Part shown: positions 23,189-30,757 of the stretch, piece by piece
How the letters are laid out: every line of letters begins with the position of its first letter
Position numbering within the stretch: position 1 is the first letter of the stretch
Virus record (IMG/VR): IMGVR_UViG_3300020057_000095
Location: 1-36,277 of that record
Source of the DNA: a virus
DNA: 36,277 nucleotides
Strand: one strand, 5' to 3'
Position numbers and translations under genes: made by a program
Notes under the pieces: model-generated
What the model saw: only the letters and a program-made list of their open reading frames with translations
The model's database searches: none
Told to the model about the DNA's origin: nothing

Positions 23189-24439
23189 TCAGACCGTGAA
23201 GCCGCTCAGGCGGCCAACAGAGTTTGGTTTCGAGCAGAACAGTTCGAAGTAACCGCCGTAACGGGCGCCGTAAACGTCCTTATTCTGATCGCGCAGCATG
23301 AAAATGCCGTCATCTTCAAACCAGCCAAAATCTTCGCGCATCACAAGCTGCAGATACTTCGTGTTGACGAAATAAATCTCGTCATCAGGTATCATCTGGC
23401 TTGAAATCATCGGGAAGGCGCCCTCATCAGACATCAGTTCGATGCCCTTGAATCCAACCTTCACGTTGCCGGTCTTGATTTCTGACACGCTGTATCTCTT
23501 GGCGTCTTCAGCCTGGTTTTTAAACAGGGACTTAGCCGAGTGCGAGCAGATAGCAAGGTCAGGGCTTCCGATTTCTTCCTCAAGATCCGAAACCAAATCA
23601 TTTAGGTCGTCAAAAGCAATCGTGCCGGTGATCGAAGTACGAGTGCCGCGCATCTGAGGGAAAGTAGTCTGAGACAGACCATACAGCGTGCCTGCCGAAG
23701 CCGGGGCAAGTTGGGCCAGACCAACACATTCGCCGTCTTTGTTGCCTTCCCAGTAAATCACGTCGGCGGCAACCGGGGTTGCAACGTTACCAGTGGCGAG
23801 GGTCGTGCAAGTCAGGGTCGTTGAACTTGCCGACACAACAGCAACCGTCATCTGATAGACGCCGGCAGTCGTGAACAGTTCAAGCCGCGCGCCAGCAGGG
23901 TAGTTGCGTTTCTTGTGCTTAGGGCCGTTGGTGCCAGTCGTTGCACCAGTGATAACCCAAGGCGACGCAGTCGTTCCGGCGCCCGACACGGTAGAAACTT
24001 CACCGATCTTACCAGTGCTGTCAGAGAACAAAGCCCGCTCAATCATGTGCAGCATAAAGCCTTCTTCAACTGCCTCAACGTCGGCAACAGTCACCTTAGC
24101 AAAGGCGCCCTTGTCGTTTCGTGACGCCTTGATTGCTTCGCGGTCAAACTCAGCCGAGCCATAGGCGCGCTTGGCCTGAAATATCGCCTTGCCACGGGGT
24201 GCGGCAACCGGGGTTGGCAGGTTCTGGCCTACCGAACGGTAGCCCAGACCAACAGCCGAACCGAAACGAACGGGAGCAACGAACTGGTCACCCACGAAGT
24301 CGGCCTTCTTATTTTTCATGATGATTGATGCGAGCGGGCTTTTAACATTGAGCAGCGCGTTGTCTTCGCTCGAACCGTACATTTCTTTAAAGAGCGAGTT
24401 CTCTGAGTGCGTAGCGCTGAGTGCGGTATTTCTTGCCAT
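23189..24439 (-). CDS. Major capsid protein (HK97-like)
   Basis: 416 residues. The sequence has an N-terminal arm, a long spine helix region (FDREAIKASRNDKGAFAKVTVADVEAVEEGFMLHMIERALF), a beta-rich insertion (~150-235, AGTTASPWVITGATTGTNGP...TTLTCTTLATGNVATPVAADVIYWEGN) and an A-domain-like end with strands (IYFVNTKYLQLVMREDFGWFEDDGIFML). Size, scaffold gene upstream and strong terminator downstream support the assignment. The insertion is probably an extra surface domain. AAGGGAT precedes the ATG. Confidence 0.85.
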   Translation of the reverse strand: MARNTALSATHSENSLFKEMYGSSEDNALLNVKSPLASIIMKNKKADFVGDQFVAPVRFGSAVGLGYRSVGQNLPTPVAAPRGKAIFQAKRAYGSAEFDREAIKASRNDKGAFAKVTVADVEAVEEGFMLHMIERALFSDSTGKIGEVSTVSGAGTTASPWVITGATTGTNGPKHKKRNYPAGARLELFTTAGVYQMTVAVVSASSTTLTCTTLATGNVATPVAADVIYWEGNKDGECVGLAQLAPASAGTLYGLSQTTFPQMRGTRTSITGTIAFDDLNDLVSDLEEEIGSPDLAICSHSAKSLFKNQAEDAKRYSVSEIKTGNVKVGFKGIELMSDEGAFPMISSQMIPDDEIYFVNTKYLQLVMREDFGWFEDDGIFMLRDQNKDVYGARYGGYFELFCSKPNSVGRLSGFTV

Positions 24440-24473
24440 GGTTTATCCCTTCGTCGAGTTGACCCACCCGCGT

Positions 24474-25307
24474 TTATGCAGGGGGTAGCCCGGCGAGCTT
24501 TCTGACATCATCGCGGCTCATGCCCTTTGACTGGCCTGATCCGCCGGATGGCAGCCCGCTAACCGTAGCGTTTTGTTTTGTTTGCGCATGGCGTTTGACG
24601 GCCTCTTGCGCCTGTTTGGTTTTTTTGTCTTTTTGGTTTTGCGCGAGGGTGAAAGCAACGTCATCGATGCTCACATTGAAAACGCCTGAATTGAGTAGCT
24701 TGCGGTATTCCATCTTCACCTTGTCGGTGAAGTATTCTGGGTCGTCTTTAAACTCAGGGTATGCACCGATTGCGGTTTTTAGTTCGCTTGCGATGGCGGC
24801 CTTTTCCTCGGCCACGCCCCTTTGTTCGTAACTGCCCTTTAAGCGCTCAACGTCGGCCTTAAGCTCTTTGATTACGGTGTCCCTTGGATCGCCGCTTGCG
24901 TCTTCGTCTTGATCGTCTTGCGACTGACCACGGCTTTGTTCGCCTGCGTAATCCGGGTTAAACATGCGAATCAATCCCTTTGGGTCTGACTTCGCGAGTT
25001 CAAGAATCTGCTGATATGTGGCGTTTGCTTTTTTCTCGATATCAACAGCGCGTTCCATAGCGGAATGGCCTGCTCTACCGAGAGAAGCGAACCGCTTCAT
25101 TTCTTCAAAAGTAAGCTCGACCTCTTGGCCGTTTACTCTCAGACGCTCTTTACCGTTTGCAAAATAACTTGGAGTTTTCTCTTGCCCTGCTTGTTGAGCC
25201 GCGTCGCTTTGTGAATCGTTCAGAGTCGAAGTTGTGTCCTGGCTTTTGCTTGAGGCTTCGGTATCTGCGGATTCAACGGACTTGGTATCAACGCCTTCTA
25301 TTTCCAT
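24474..25307 (-). CDS. Scaffolding protein
   Basis: 277 residues, acidic Ser/Thr/Asp-rich N-terminus (ESADTEASSKSQDTTSTLNDSQSDAAQQ), then NGQEVELTFEEMKRFASLGRAGHSAMERAVDIEKKA and long charged helices. It ends with a Gly/Ser linker and a short basic helix (GSGQSKGMSRDDVRKLAGLPPA), the usual capsid-binding tail of scaffolds. Immediately upstream of the capsid gene. No protease motif, so it is probably removed intact. Confidence 0.8.
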   Translation of the reverse strand: MEIEGVDTKSVESADTEASSKSQDTTSTLNDSQSDAAQQAGQEKTPSYFANGKERLRVNGQEVELTFEEMKRFASLGRAGHSAMERAVDIEKKANATYQQILELAKSDPKGLIRMFNPDYAGEQSRGQSQDDQDEDASGDPRDTVIKELKADVERLKGSYEQRGVAEEKAAIASELKTAIGAYPEFKDDPEYFTDKVKMEYRKLLNSGVFNVSIDDVAFTLAQNQKDKKTKQAQEAVKRHAQTKQNATVSGLPSGGSGQSKGMSRDDVRKLAGLPPA

Positions 25308-25363
25308 GATGACTCGCTTTCTGATGAGGTCAATATGTGGTGCTTGTTTTTATTGCGGACGTT

Positions 25364-27667
25364 TCAGTCGCCAAAACTTTGGCGATGAAAACCTTGATCG
25401 CTTTTGGTTGTGTAAAATCCTACGGCCGGTTCAGTCGGTAGTTCGGGGATGACTGCGTTATTATAAACATAATTCATTGCGTCAATTAAGTGATCATTGC
25501 CGTCTTGCTCCCACTCATAAGACGACATTTCTTCTAGTAGCTGCGTGCAGTTCTTGGCGATCTTAAGCCGTCCTGTGCGAAGAGCGTTCACCAGGCGCAA
25601 GATGCGCGCTTGCTTATCGGCTTTGGCGGCGGGTTCAAGGGTCAGCCCTACCTCGCCGTATTCAGCTATGAGCTGCGGGTCTATGTCAGAGAAGTTTGAA
25701 ATGGCAGGGTATGGCTCGCAGTTCTTAATTACGTCCGCGTGCTGTTTGATTAGCAACTCTGAGTGCTTGTACTCGTTATAAATGAGAAAGCATTTCTTTC
25801 GGCGGTTATACGCCATCCAAAGACACGCCGTTGGATCTGGCGAGTACCCGTGGTCAACGCCCTTCCAATGGTAGGCGTGGTCAAGATCGGCTGGGTCCCA
25901 GCGGTCACAAGTGTAGTCTTCGACCGCAAGAGCAAACGCCATGCCTTCAAACACAATGTATTCGGCAAGGATTTCTTGGCGGTAAAGAGGGTCAAGCGGG
26001 CCGTCGTACTCTGATATTAGCTTGTCTCTGCCCTCAGGGCTTATAAATGGGTTTTCAAATACCGTGCAGTGCGATGTGTAGAATTTAAGTTGATCGGCAA
26101 GCGCGCGCTTCTTTAACCGCCAAAAGTGATTTTTGCCCTTGGGGGTTGAACCGTAAATCAACTGCCCATTGAAGTCGGCAAGCTGCGGTACGAGCACGTC
26201 TTTGACAATTGTCGGGTCTCGAAAGAACGCGAACTCATCGGGCGCAATCAACCTCTTGGCGTTACCGCGAAGCTTATCTTTACCGAGGTCCGCACCTTTT
26301 AACGATATCACCGCGCCGCTTGGCGTATGCTTCCACTCTAGGCGTGATTCGTTTGACTTCCACTCACGCGCGCGGTCTTTCAACCGCTGATAGAACTTGT
26401 CCCACATAATTTCACGCGCCTGGCCCTGCGTTAGCGCGATATACATGCAGTCTCTGCCGTGGTCTTCGATATCCTCGATAAATGTTTCGGCGATAAATTC
26501 TGAATTATGGGTCACCAGGCCCGTTGCGGTCAGGTAAAGATGAGTGGGGCTGTCCACCTCTATGTCCCAGCATTTCTCAACTCGCTCATTCCTAAACGTA
26601 ACACCGACGTGGTCAACATTCCCGTTGTTGGCCTTAAGCCTGCCCCATTCGCGGCAATATTTTCTCTTTGGATTTACTAGATAGGGGTTCAATTCTTTAA
26701 GAATGACCCTATTAAACAGAATGTTCTTCACGCCGATCCGGTGAATCGGGCCGTTTTTGTATCTTGGCCTGTCGTCTATGTCGGCTGTCGCCCTGCACTG
26801 CCAAAGGGCAAGAAGCGCGTACTGAAGCGCCTCGATGCAGGACTTTGACTGCATCGCAAGCCTTAGATTGATTTCCTTGCCGTTGAAGGTGACGCTGCCG
26901 TCTGTGTCTATGAGGCCAGCGACAAACTCAAGGAGCGACCGGCGGTCCCACGTCTTGATCACTTCTAGATCACAGAACTTTTCATGAGCAAGCTTCCCCT
27001 TGCACCATTCCTCATAGTGATTACAGTGAATCGGCTTTGTATGCTTCCCGCTCCCGGCCTCCGTACCAAGAGAGTAGGTGTAATTTTTACCTCCGTTTTT
27101 GAATAGCTTCAGTCCAATTATCTTTGCAATCTTATGGGGCGTGTGCGGAGATTCAGAAGAAATATACCATTTATTGCCCGCGGCGGTGCTGCATCCGTTG
27201 CCGAGCATCGCTCCGAGCACATAGGCGTGCGGTTCGTGAACCTTTCCGAGCGGGGCTTTGACCCAAAGGCGTTCGATGGCCAGTGCTTTATACCATTCCT
27301 TCGGCGCCCTAAGCTTCTTGAATCCGTGCTCCCGGTGAATGGTCATCCAACGATGATCAATCGTAGCCGTCTCGTAAACGGTTCCGTTGTTACAGAGATC
27401 CACTACGCGCTTCTTGCCCTGGTATTTTACATGCTTGACGCGGATCGGTTCGCCACGTTCAGAATAGACAAGATCGCCTGGTTTCAGGTCTTCGATTCGC
27501 TTCGGTCCACATGGAGTTATTATCATGGAACCCTCTACCAGACACTTGCCGCTGCGCCTACCCCAATCAAGCACAACGTCTCGCCCAGACTTATAGGCAA
27601 GCCACGCGCGCTCTTGCTTGTCGTGAAAACGGTTAACGTAATATTCAAGCGGGCGCGTGAAGGGCAT
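25364..27667 (-). CDS. terL: Terminase large subunit with an in-frame intein
   Basis: 767 residues from ATG 27667 (MPFTRPLEYYVNRFHDKQERAW), overlapping a small ORF as TAATG; 43 codons upstream are open but not protein-like. The host protein is the DNA-packaging ATPase/nuclease: Walker A GRRSGK|S is split by the intein, Walker B-like KRLIAPDEFAFF follows, then IYGSTPKGKNHFW, and the nuclease part has KGVDHGYSPDPTACLW. Without the 347-residue intein the mature protein would be ~420 residues, a normal TerL size. Splicing must occur for activity because the ATP-binding loop is interrupted. Confidence 0.92.
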   Translation of the reverse strand: MPFTRPLEYYVNRFHDKQERAWLAYKSGRDVVLDWGRRSGKCLVEGSMIITPCGPKRIEDLKPGDLVYSERGEPIRVKHVKYQGKKRVVDLCNNGTVYETATIDHRWMTIHREHGFKKLRAPKEWYKALAIERLWVKAPLGKVHEPHAYVLGAMLGNGCSTAAGNKWYISSESPHTPHKIAKIIGLKLFKNGGKNYTYSLGTEAGSGKHTKPIHCNHYEEWCKGKLAHEKFCDLEVIKTWDRRSLLEFVAGLIDTDGSVTFNGKEINLRLAMQSKSCIEALQYALLALWQCRATADIDDRPRYKNGPIHRIGVKNILFNRVILKELNPYLVNPKRKYCREWGRLKANNGNVDHVGVTFRNERVEKCWDIEVDSPTHLYLTATGLVTHNSEFIAETFIEDIEDHGRDCMYIALTQGQAREIMWDKFYQRLKDRAREWKSNESRLEWKHTPSGAVISLKGADLGKDKLRGNAKRLIAPDEFAFFRDPTIVKDVLVPQLADFNGQLIYGSTPKGKNHFWRLKKRALADQLKFYTSHCTVFENPFISPEGRDKLISEYDGPLDPLYRQEILAEYIVFEGMAFALAVEDYTCDRWDPADLDHAYHWKGVDHGYSPDPTACLWMAYNRRKKCFLIYNEYKHSELLIKQHADVIKNCEPYPAISNFSDIDPQLIAEYGEVGLTLEPAAKADKQARILRLVNALRTGRLKIAKNCTQLLEEMSSYEWEQDGNDHLIDAMNYVYNNAVIPELPTEPAVGFYTTKSDQGFHRQSFGD
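26504..27544 (-). mobile_element. Intein with LAGLIDADG homing endonuclease in terL
   Basis: It begins with Cys right after the GRRSGK of Walker A (CLVEGSMIITPCGPKRIEDLKPGDLVYS: intein blocks A and the GD-V motif) and ends with the block F/G sequence CWDIEVDSPTHLYLTATGLVTHN followed by Ser. The TIDHRWMT segment has the block B His. A DOD endonuclease lies in the middle: YVLGAMLGNG and FVAGLIDTDGSVTF are the two LAGLIDADG helices. Cys1, penultimate His, terminal Asn and Ser+1 are all present, so both splicing and homing look intact. Confidence 0.92.
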
Positions 27668-27741
27668 TATCTGGGGCCGCGCCCTGCGCCAACAATAAAT
27701 AACAGAGCAAATAGAAACCCTGCGAGGCACGCGGTCATCAT
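27667..27741 (-). CDS. Tiny membrane peptide between two terminase-region genes
   Basis: 24 residues, MMTACLAGFLFALLFIVGAGRGPR: one hydrophobic helix and a basic tail. Its ATG overlaps the stop of the previous gene and its TAA overlaps the terL ATG (TAATG). Either a real micro-protein or a coupling ORF. terL itself has no strong ribosome site, which favours a coupling function. Confidence 0.35.
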   Translation of the reverse strand: MMTACLAGFLFALLFIVGAGRGPR

Positions 27742-28031
27742 TCCTTGTCTCGCTTTGCGGTCTGCTCTCGATATTGACGGTCGTAATCCAAAGCACTCAT
27801 AATCTCGAAATGGATCATCTCGTTACCGAGCCTAATGGTTACCTCGCCTTCTTTTTTCAGGTGATAAACTTGCTCGCCGGTTAGGCCTGGAACATCGCAC
27901 GCGGCCTTACCTGGCGGATCGGGATATCTGATTTGATCGCAGATGGGGGAGCCCACTTTAACGGGATTACCGTTTCCATCGATAAAGAACTTTTGCTTGA
28001 TGCGCGTGAGAACAGAACCAATATGCGTCAT
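27738..28031 (-). CDS. Unknown protein between TerS and TerL
   Basis: 97 residues: MTHIGSVLTRIKQKFFIDGNGNPVKVGSPICDQIRYPDPPGK... and a helical charged end (NEMIHFEIMSALDYDRQYREQTAKRDKE). ATGA overlap with the TerS gene. Position suggests a packaging or head-assembly accessory. No motif recognised. Confidence 0.65.
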   Translation of the reverse strand: MTHIGSVLTRIKQKFFIDGNGNPVKVGSPICDQIRYPDPPGKAACDVPGLTGEQVYHLKKEGEVTIRLGNEMIHFEIMSALDYDRQYREQTAKRDKE

Positions 28032-28573
28032 TTCTTTTCTTCCTTTTCTTTCAGAAGTTCAGCGGCTCGCTCTTTGGTCATGGCGGGGTAGACATCGGCC
28101 TTTGCTTCAGTGGCGGCTGGCGCGTCGTCTGGCTTGTCTCGGAACATGTTTAGGTGGCGACCTATGAGCTCCAGGGCTTTGATCTTGTCGTGGTGCTTGA
28201 TTGTGGTTCGTCCGCCCGCTTCTGTTACGGTTTCCGAAATTTCTTTGATAACTGCAGTTTTACCGCGGCTAAGAGCGTCGCTATCTTTGAGGTTGATCGT
28301 GTTGCCGTCCCAGCGCGCGAAATCGGCCATGTTTGAAAACGCGATTCGTTTTAGTTCCTGGATAACCCTGTCTTGAGTAACGTTTGCCTTGTTCGCGCGT
28401 CGCTCAAAATCTTTATAGATTACCGCTTTTATGGCGGGTTTAGTCAGGTTTTCACTGCCGATACTTCTCGCGCTGTCTTCGCTGTAACCGGCAAGTATCG
28501 CGGCCTTCTTTGCGTTCAAGCATTTGAGATATTCGCGAACGAATGACTCCTCTTTGCGTGTAAGTTTCCTCAG
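28028..28573 (-). CDS. terS: Terminase small subunit, apparently starting at CTG
   Basis: The conserved Terminase_2 N-terminus is read only if the frame begins before the first conventional start (TTG 28519): RKLTRKEESFVREYL and KCLNAKKAAILAGYS. The segment from the upstream TAG contains no ATG, GTG or TTG, but does contain a CTG at 28573-28571 eight bases after GGAG. From there the protein has 181 residues, with the DNA-binding HTH (AAILAGYSEDSARSIGSENL), a helical core (VTQDRVIQELKRIAFSNMADFARW) and a Lys/Glu-rich tail. It binds phage DNA and recruits the large subunit. The start is inferred from conservation and spacing. Confidence 0.82.
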   Translation of the reverse strand: MRKLTRKEESFVREYLKCLNAKKAAILAGYSEDSARSIGSENLTKPAIKAVIYKDFERRANKANVTQDRVIQELKRIAFSNMADFARWDGNTINLKDSDALSRGKTAVIKEISETVTEAGGRTTIKHHDKIKALELIGRHLNMFRDKPDDAPAATEAKADVYPAMTKERAAELLKEKEEKK

Positions 28574-28577
28574 ATGG

Positions 28578-28664
28578 TTAGCTCCAAACTAGGATTAATA
28601 GTAAAAAGACGGCGCAGGCAACGACCAGGTCAGCCACGGTCTGATAGGGCTTTTTTGCGATCAC
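28578..28664 (-). CDS. Small membrane peptide upstream of terS
   Basis: 28 residues from GTG: MIAKKPYQTVADLVVACAVFLLLILVWS, basic then one strongly hydrophobic helix. It lies inside the end of the zinc-binding gene's reading frame and ends four bases before the terS CTG. Its last codons contain the GGAG used for terS. Similar in type to the peptide before terL. Confidence 0.35.
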   Translation of the reverse strand: MIAKKPYQTVADLVVACAVFLLLILVWS

Positions 28665-28848
28665 CCTCGAGAAAGGGTGGCAGCGCGTAAATGTCGTTTC
28701 CTGTTCGCCATGCTTCGGATTTCTTGCATTCTTTGCAGGTTTTATTGAATTTGGATTTCGGAGCAAACGGCAATTCGCACATGCCGCAAGGGCGGGTTGG
28801 TAGTGTTTTGGATCGCTTACCAAATACGAAAGGTCTTACAGCGTTCAC
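28630..28848 (-). CDS. Small zinc-binding protein
   Basis: 72 residues from GTG 28848. The centre has a Cys4 site: PCGMCELPFAPKSKFNKTCKECKKSE, two CxxC pairs 13 residues apart, a short zinc ribbon. The rest is basic (GKRSKTLPTRP). It is the first minus-strand gene of the morphogenesis block, next to the divergent regulatory region. Possible DNA or HNH-accessory protein; the HNH catalytic histidines were not seen. Confidence 0.55.
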   Translation of the reverse strand: MNAVRPFVFGKRSKTLPTRPCGMCELPFAPKSKFNKTCKECKKSEAWRTGNDIYALPPFLEGDRKKALSDRG

Positions 28849-28903
28849 CAGACTAATTAAGCGGCAGTATGAAATGGATTTCTACACGATTTCCGTTTAC
28901 GAT

Positions 28904-28976
28904 TGTGAATCACATTAACTAATTGTTTTAAAATATTGATTGATAGTTGTCCGCCCGCCGTTCACAATAATTCACA
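28904..28976. promoter_or_regulatory. Operator-like TTCACA repeats in the divergent intergenic region
   Basis: TGTGA-A-TCACA (28904-28914) is a perfect inverted repeat. TTCACA recurs at 28961-28966 and 28971-28976, exactly 10 bp apart, right before the ribbon-helix-helix gene's ATG. An AT-rich stretch (28920-28945) lies between. Tandem half-sites one helical turn apart are how RHH dimers bind, so autorepression and control of the divergent morphogenesis genes is plausible. Confidence 0.5.
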
Positions 28977-28977
28977 G

Positions 28978-29196
28978 ATGGTTGCACAAATTCCCAAGAA
29001 AAAGGTTCTCTCAAAAGACAATGTGGCCTTTCGCCCCTACCGTGAGGACGCTGAAGAATTTGAGAAGCTTCTATCCGAGACAAACGGCGACCGTTCCGAA
29101 ATACTCCGCGAAGCGTTTCGCGAGCATATCCGAAAACTCCGCGCTTCGTTCAATCCGCAGGAAACCGCAGTCCTGGCACATTCCATCCTTGGCTAA
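28978..29196 (+). CDS. Ribbon-helix-helix DNA-binding regulator
   Basis: 72 residues from ATG 28978 (a TTG at 28936 is also open). The fold is clear by eye: strand NVAFRPYREDAEEF, helix A EKLLSETN, helix B DRSEILREAFREHIRKL, as in MetJ/Arc/CopG. The family binds DNA as a dimer of dimers through the paired strands. No ribosome site is visible at the ATG, so translation may be weak or near-leaderless, which would suit a repressor. TTCACA repeats overlap its promoter area. Confidence 0.7.
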   Translation: MVAQIPKKKVLSKDNVAFRPYREDAEEFEKLLSETNGDRSEILREAFREHIRKLRASFNPQETAVLAHSILG

Positions 29197-29258
29197 ATTA
29201 AGCCCCGGTGCGCGCCCTGGTGGTGCCGCCGGGGCACTTCGTCTGATAGGATTGAACT

Positions 29259-29492
29259 ATGTGTTTCCCAACCGAATCAGGGTTCATGCTGCAACTCGAA
29301 TACGTGTTTGCCGACGTGCTGGGATTAACGCGCGAGAACTGGTCAGACATTGAAAAGATCCGGGCCGAAATGCTGAGTGTAAGGCTGTTTGGCGGCGATG
29401 CGTTCAAATGTACGGTTGCGGCGTTCGTAATATACTTCGATCAGACGGGTTACCTAGAGGATGACCGGGTTTCAGACGCTGGGCTAAACTAG
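29259..29492 (+). CDS. Unknown protein, plus strand
   Basis: 77 residues; AGGA is seven bases before ATG. Sequence MCFPTESGFMLQLEYVFADVLGLTRENWSDIEKIRAEMLSVRLFGGDAF... is helical with a hydrophobic strand-like end (CTVAAFVIYFDQTGYLEDD). It is second in a two-gene plus-strand unit with the RHH regulator. A GC-rich inverted repeat (GCCCCGG 29202-29208 / CCGGGGC 29229-29235) lies between them and may attenuate transcription. Not recognised. Confidence 0.6.
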   Translation: MCFPTESGFMLQLEYVFADVLGLTRENWSDIEKIRAEMLSVRLFGGDAFKCTVAAFVIYFDQTGYLEDDRVSDAGLN

Positions 29493-29588
29493 CCGTCGTG
29501 CCTCACTCGCACCACATATCAACAGACGATCCGTGGTCTCCTTTCGGAAACTCAAGCAAGCGGTGTGCCCAGGGGTGTGAGACGGGGC

Positions 29589-29713
29589 GGTGCCACTGAT
29601 GATTTTGGCAGATCATCAGCGACACCTATTGCCCGCATTAAGCAATTCCCAGCTGCCCCAGTTGAACTGAATTGCTTACGCGGCAGTTTAAAAAAGGATT
29701 TAACAAACTGCCG
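29589..29713. other. Noncoding stretch with three consecutive hairpins
   Basis: Between convergent genes (29493-29728). Hairpin 1: CTGATGAT (29596-29603) with ATCATCAG (29612-29619), extended by GGTG/CACC outside. Hairpin 2: TAAGCAATTC (29639-29648) with GAATTGCTTA (29669-29678), ten perfect pairs, with a smaller CAGTT-G-AACTG palindrome in its 3' part. Hairpin 3: CGGCAGTTT (29681-29689) with AAACTGCCG (29705-29713). None is followed by a T-run. Candidates: bidirectional terminator, small RNA, replication or packaging site. Confidence 0.6.
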
Positions 29714-29728
29714 GGCGCGGCTAATCGC

Positions 29729-29995
29729 TTAAAAAAACTTGCTCTCAAAATCGTGGTAAAATGTGTTGCTATCAAGAGTACCGGCATCGCGCGCTGCGCG
29801 GTGCGATACGCATAACTTTCTAACAAATTCCGCTTCAGCGTCGGTGATGTGCAATTTGAGTCCGAATTCGGCATACTGAGACACACCATCTGCGTCTTTC
29901 ACAGTATCCTCAAAATATTCGTCGATAGCTGGGTCTATAATGCCTTCAAATACGCGACGCAAGTCACTCATTTTTGTTTGCTTTTTTGTTTTCAT
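29729..29995 (-). CDS. Unknown small acidic protein
   Basis: 88 residues from ATG 29995, chosen because AGGA lies seven bases upstream; the frame is open for 13 more codons. MKTKKQTKMSDLRRVFEGIIDPAIDEYFEDTVKDADG... then helix ITDAEAEFVRKLCVSHRAARDAG. Helical, acidic, no metal or catalytic motif. Last gene of the leftward early/replication unit. No family recognised. Confidence 0.6.
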   Translation of the reverse strand: MKTKKQTKMSDLRRVFEGIIDPAIDEYFEDTVKDADGVSQYAEFGLKLHITDAEAEFVRKLCVSHRAARDAGTLDSNTFYHDFESKFF

Positions 29996-30090
29996 TTTTG
30001 AATCCTTTGTTAAAGATGCGTTCAATTGCATCACGAGCGCCGCGAGCTATTAACTCGCAGCGCTTTGATAAAATCGACTAGCCGCTGGTA

Positions 30091-30390
30091 TCAGGGAGCA
30101 GCGCGCTTAAGAGCGCAGGTATCGCATAGGCACGCTCCCGAGCCATCGGCGTCATATGCTCCGACGCTAACGGGAGTTTTTGCAGTCCATCGGACATTTT
30201 CGAGCATCGTATCGTCTTGAACAGCGATGTCATTCACACTCCCGAGCGTGCCGCAATCCTCGCATCGGGCGCATGTCGCGAGATAAATGCGGAAGGTGGC
30301 GGCTTTTATCCACAGGAATTCTTCGCCGTCTTTAATGTCCCGGCCCGGAATTCTGTTATCAGGGGAAAGATCAATGGTTTTTGTAAGCAT
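30091..30390 (-). CDS. Small zinc-binding protein, promoter-proximal
   Basis: 99 residues: MLTKTIDLSPDNRIPGRDIKDGEEFLWIKAATFRIYLATCARCEDCG... CLCDTCALKRAAP. Two Cys pairs ~43 residues apart (CARCEDC and CLCDTC) could form one zinc site across a small beta domain. A near-consensus sigma-70 promoter lies ~70 bases upstream. Role unknown. Confidence 0.6.
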   Translation of the reverse strand: MLTKTIDLSPDNRIPGRDIKDGEEFLWIKAATFRIYLATCARCEDCGTLGSVNDIAVQDDTMLENVRWTAKTPVSVGAYDADGSGACLCDTCALKRAAP

Positions 30391-30456
30391 ATTGTAAATA
30401 CCTTTTATTTAGAAGTGGACGCATTGAAATGTTCAAATCTCGTTGCGTTGACACAG

Positions 30457-30486
30457 ATCATAGCACGCTGTGCCGCATCGCGTCAA
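30457..30486 (-). promoter_or_regulatory. Sigma-70-type promoter
   Basis: Minus strand: -35 TTGACG (30486-30481), 18-base spacer, -10 TATGAT (30462-30457). Each box matches consensus at five of six positions. It lies in a ~130-base gap without a convincing gene and points at 30390-30091. A short 18-residue frame overlapping it (MGRPKYSLTRCG...) is not considered a gene. Confidence 0.6.
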
Positions 30487-30524
30487 GCTGTATTTAGGCC
30501 GGCCCATGCTTTTGTGCGGTGTGC

Positions 30525-30677
30525 TTATAAGTACGCGCATTCATAAGGGGTTTCCCATGTCATGCGTTCGCCTGGGATGACGATAATCGTTGTGTGAGTC
30601 TCGCCGCATTGATCGCAGTGGTGCCCTAGGTGTTCGTTGTGAATTACCGTCCCATCGTCGCAGTGATTGCAGTCCAT
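30525..30677 (-). CDS. Small zinc-ribbon protein
   Basis: 50 residues from ATG 30677, directly after AGGGGAAAG; an upstream start 12 codons earlier lacks a ribosome site. MDCNHCDDGTVIHNEHLGHHCDQCGETHT... is a textbook Cys4 zinc ribbon (CxxC, 16 residues, CxxC) with strands on both sides. Small zinc ribbons of this kind are common phage accessory proteins; target unknown. Confidence 0.65.
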   Translation of the reverse strand: MDCNHCDDGTVIHNEHLGHHCDQCGETHTTIIVIPGERMTWETPYECAYL

Positions 30678-30757
30678 TCTTTCCCCTAAATATTTGTTGT
30701 TCGCTTTGCTCAAGCTCTCGATTATTTCTCGACGTTTTCTTGATGATAGTTGCGGCT

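Noticed and set aside
27134-27802. Long plus-strand open frame opposite the intein
   Set aside because: No ribosome site, no recognisable domain, and the opposite strand encodes the clearly conserved intein and TerL.
29202-29235. GC-rich inverted repeat after the RHH gene as a Rho-independent terminator
   Set aside because: Seven perfect pairs but no T-run after it; mentioned only as a possible attenuator.
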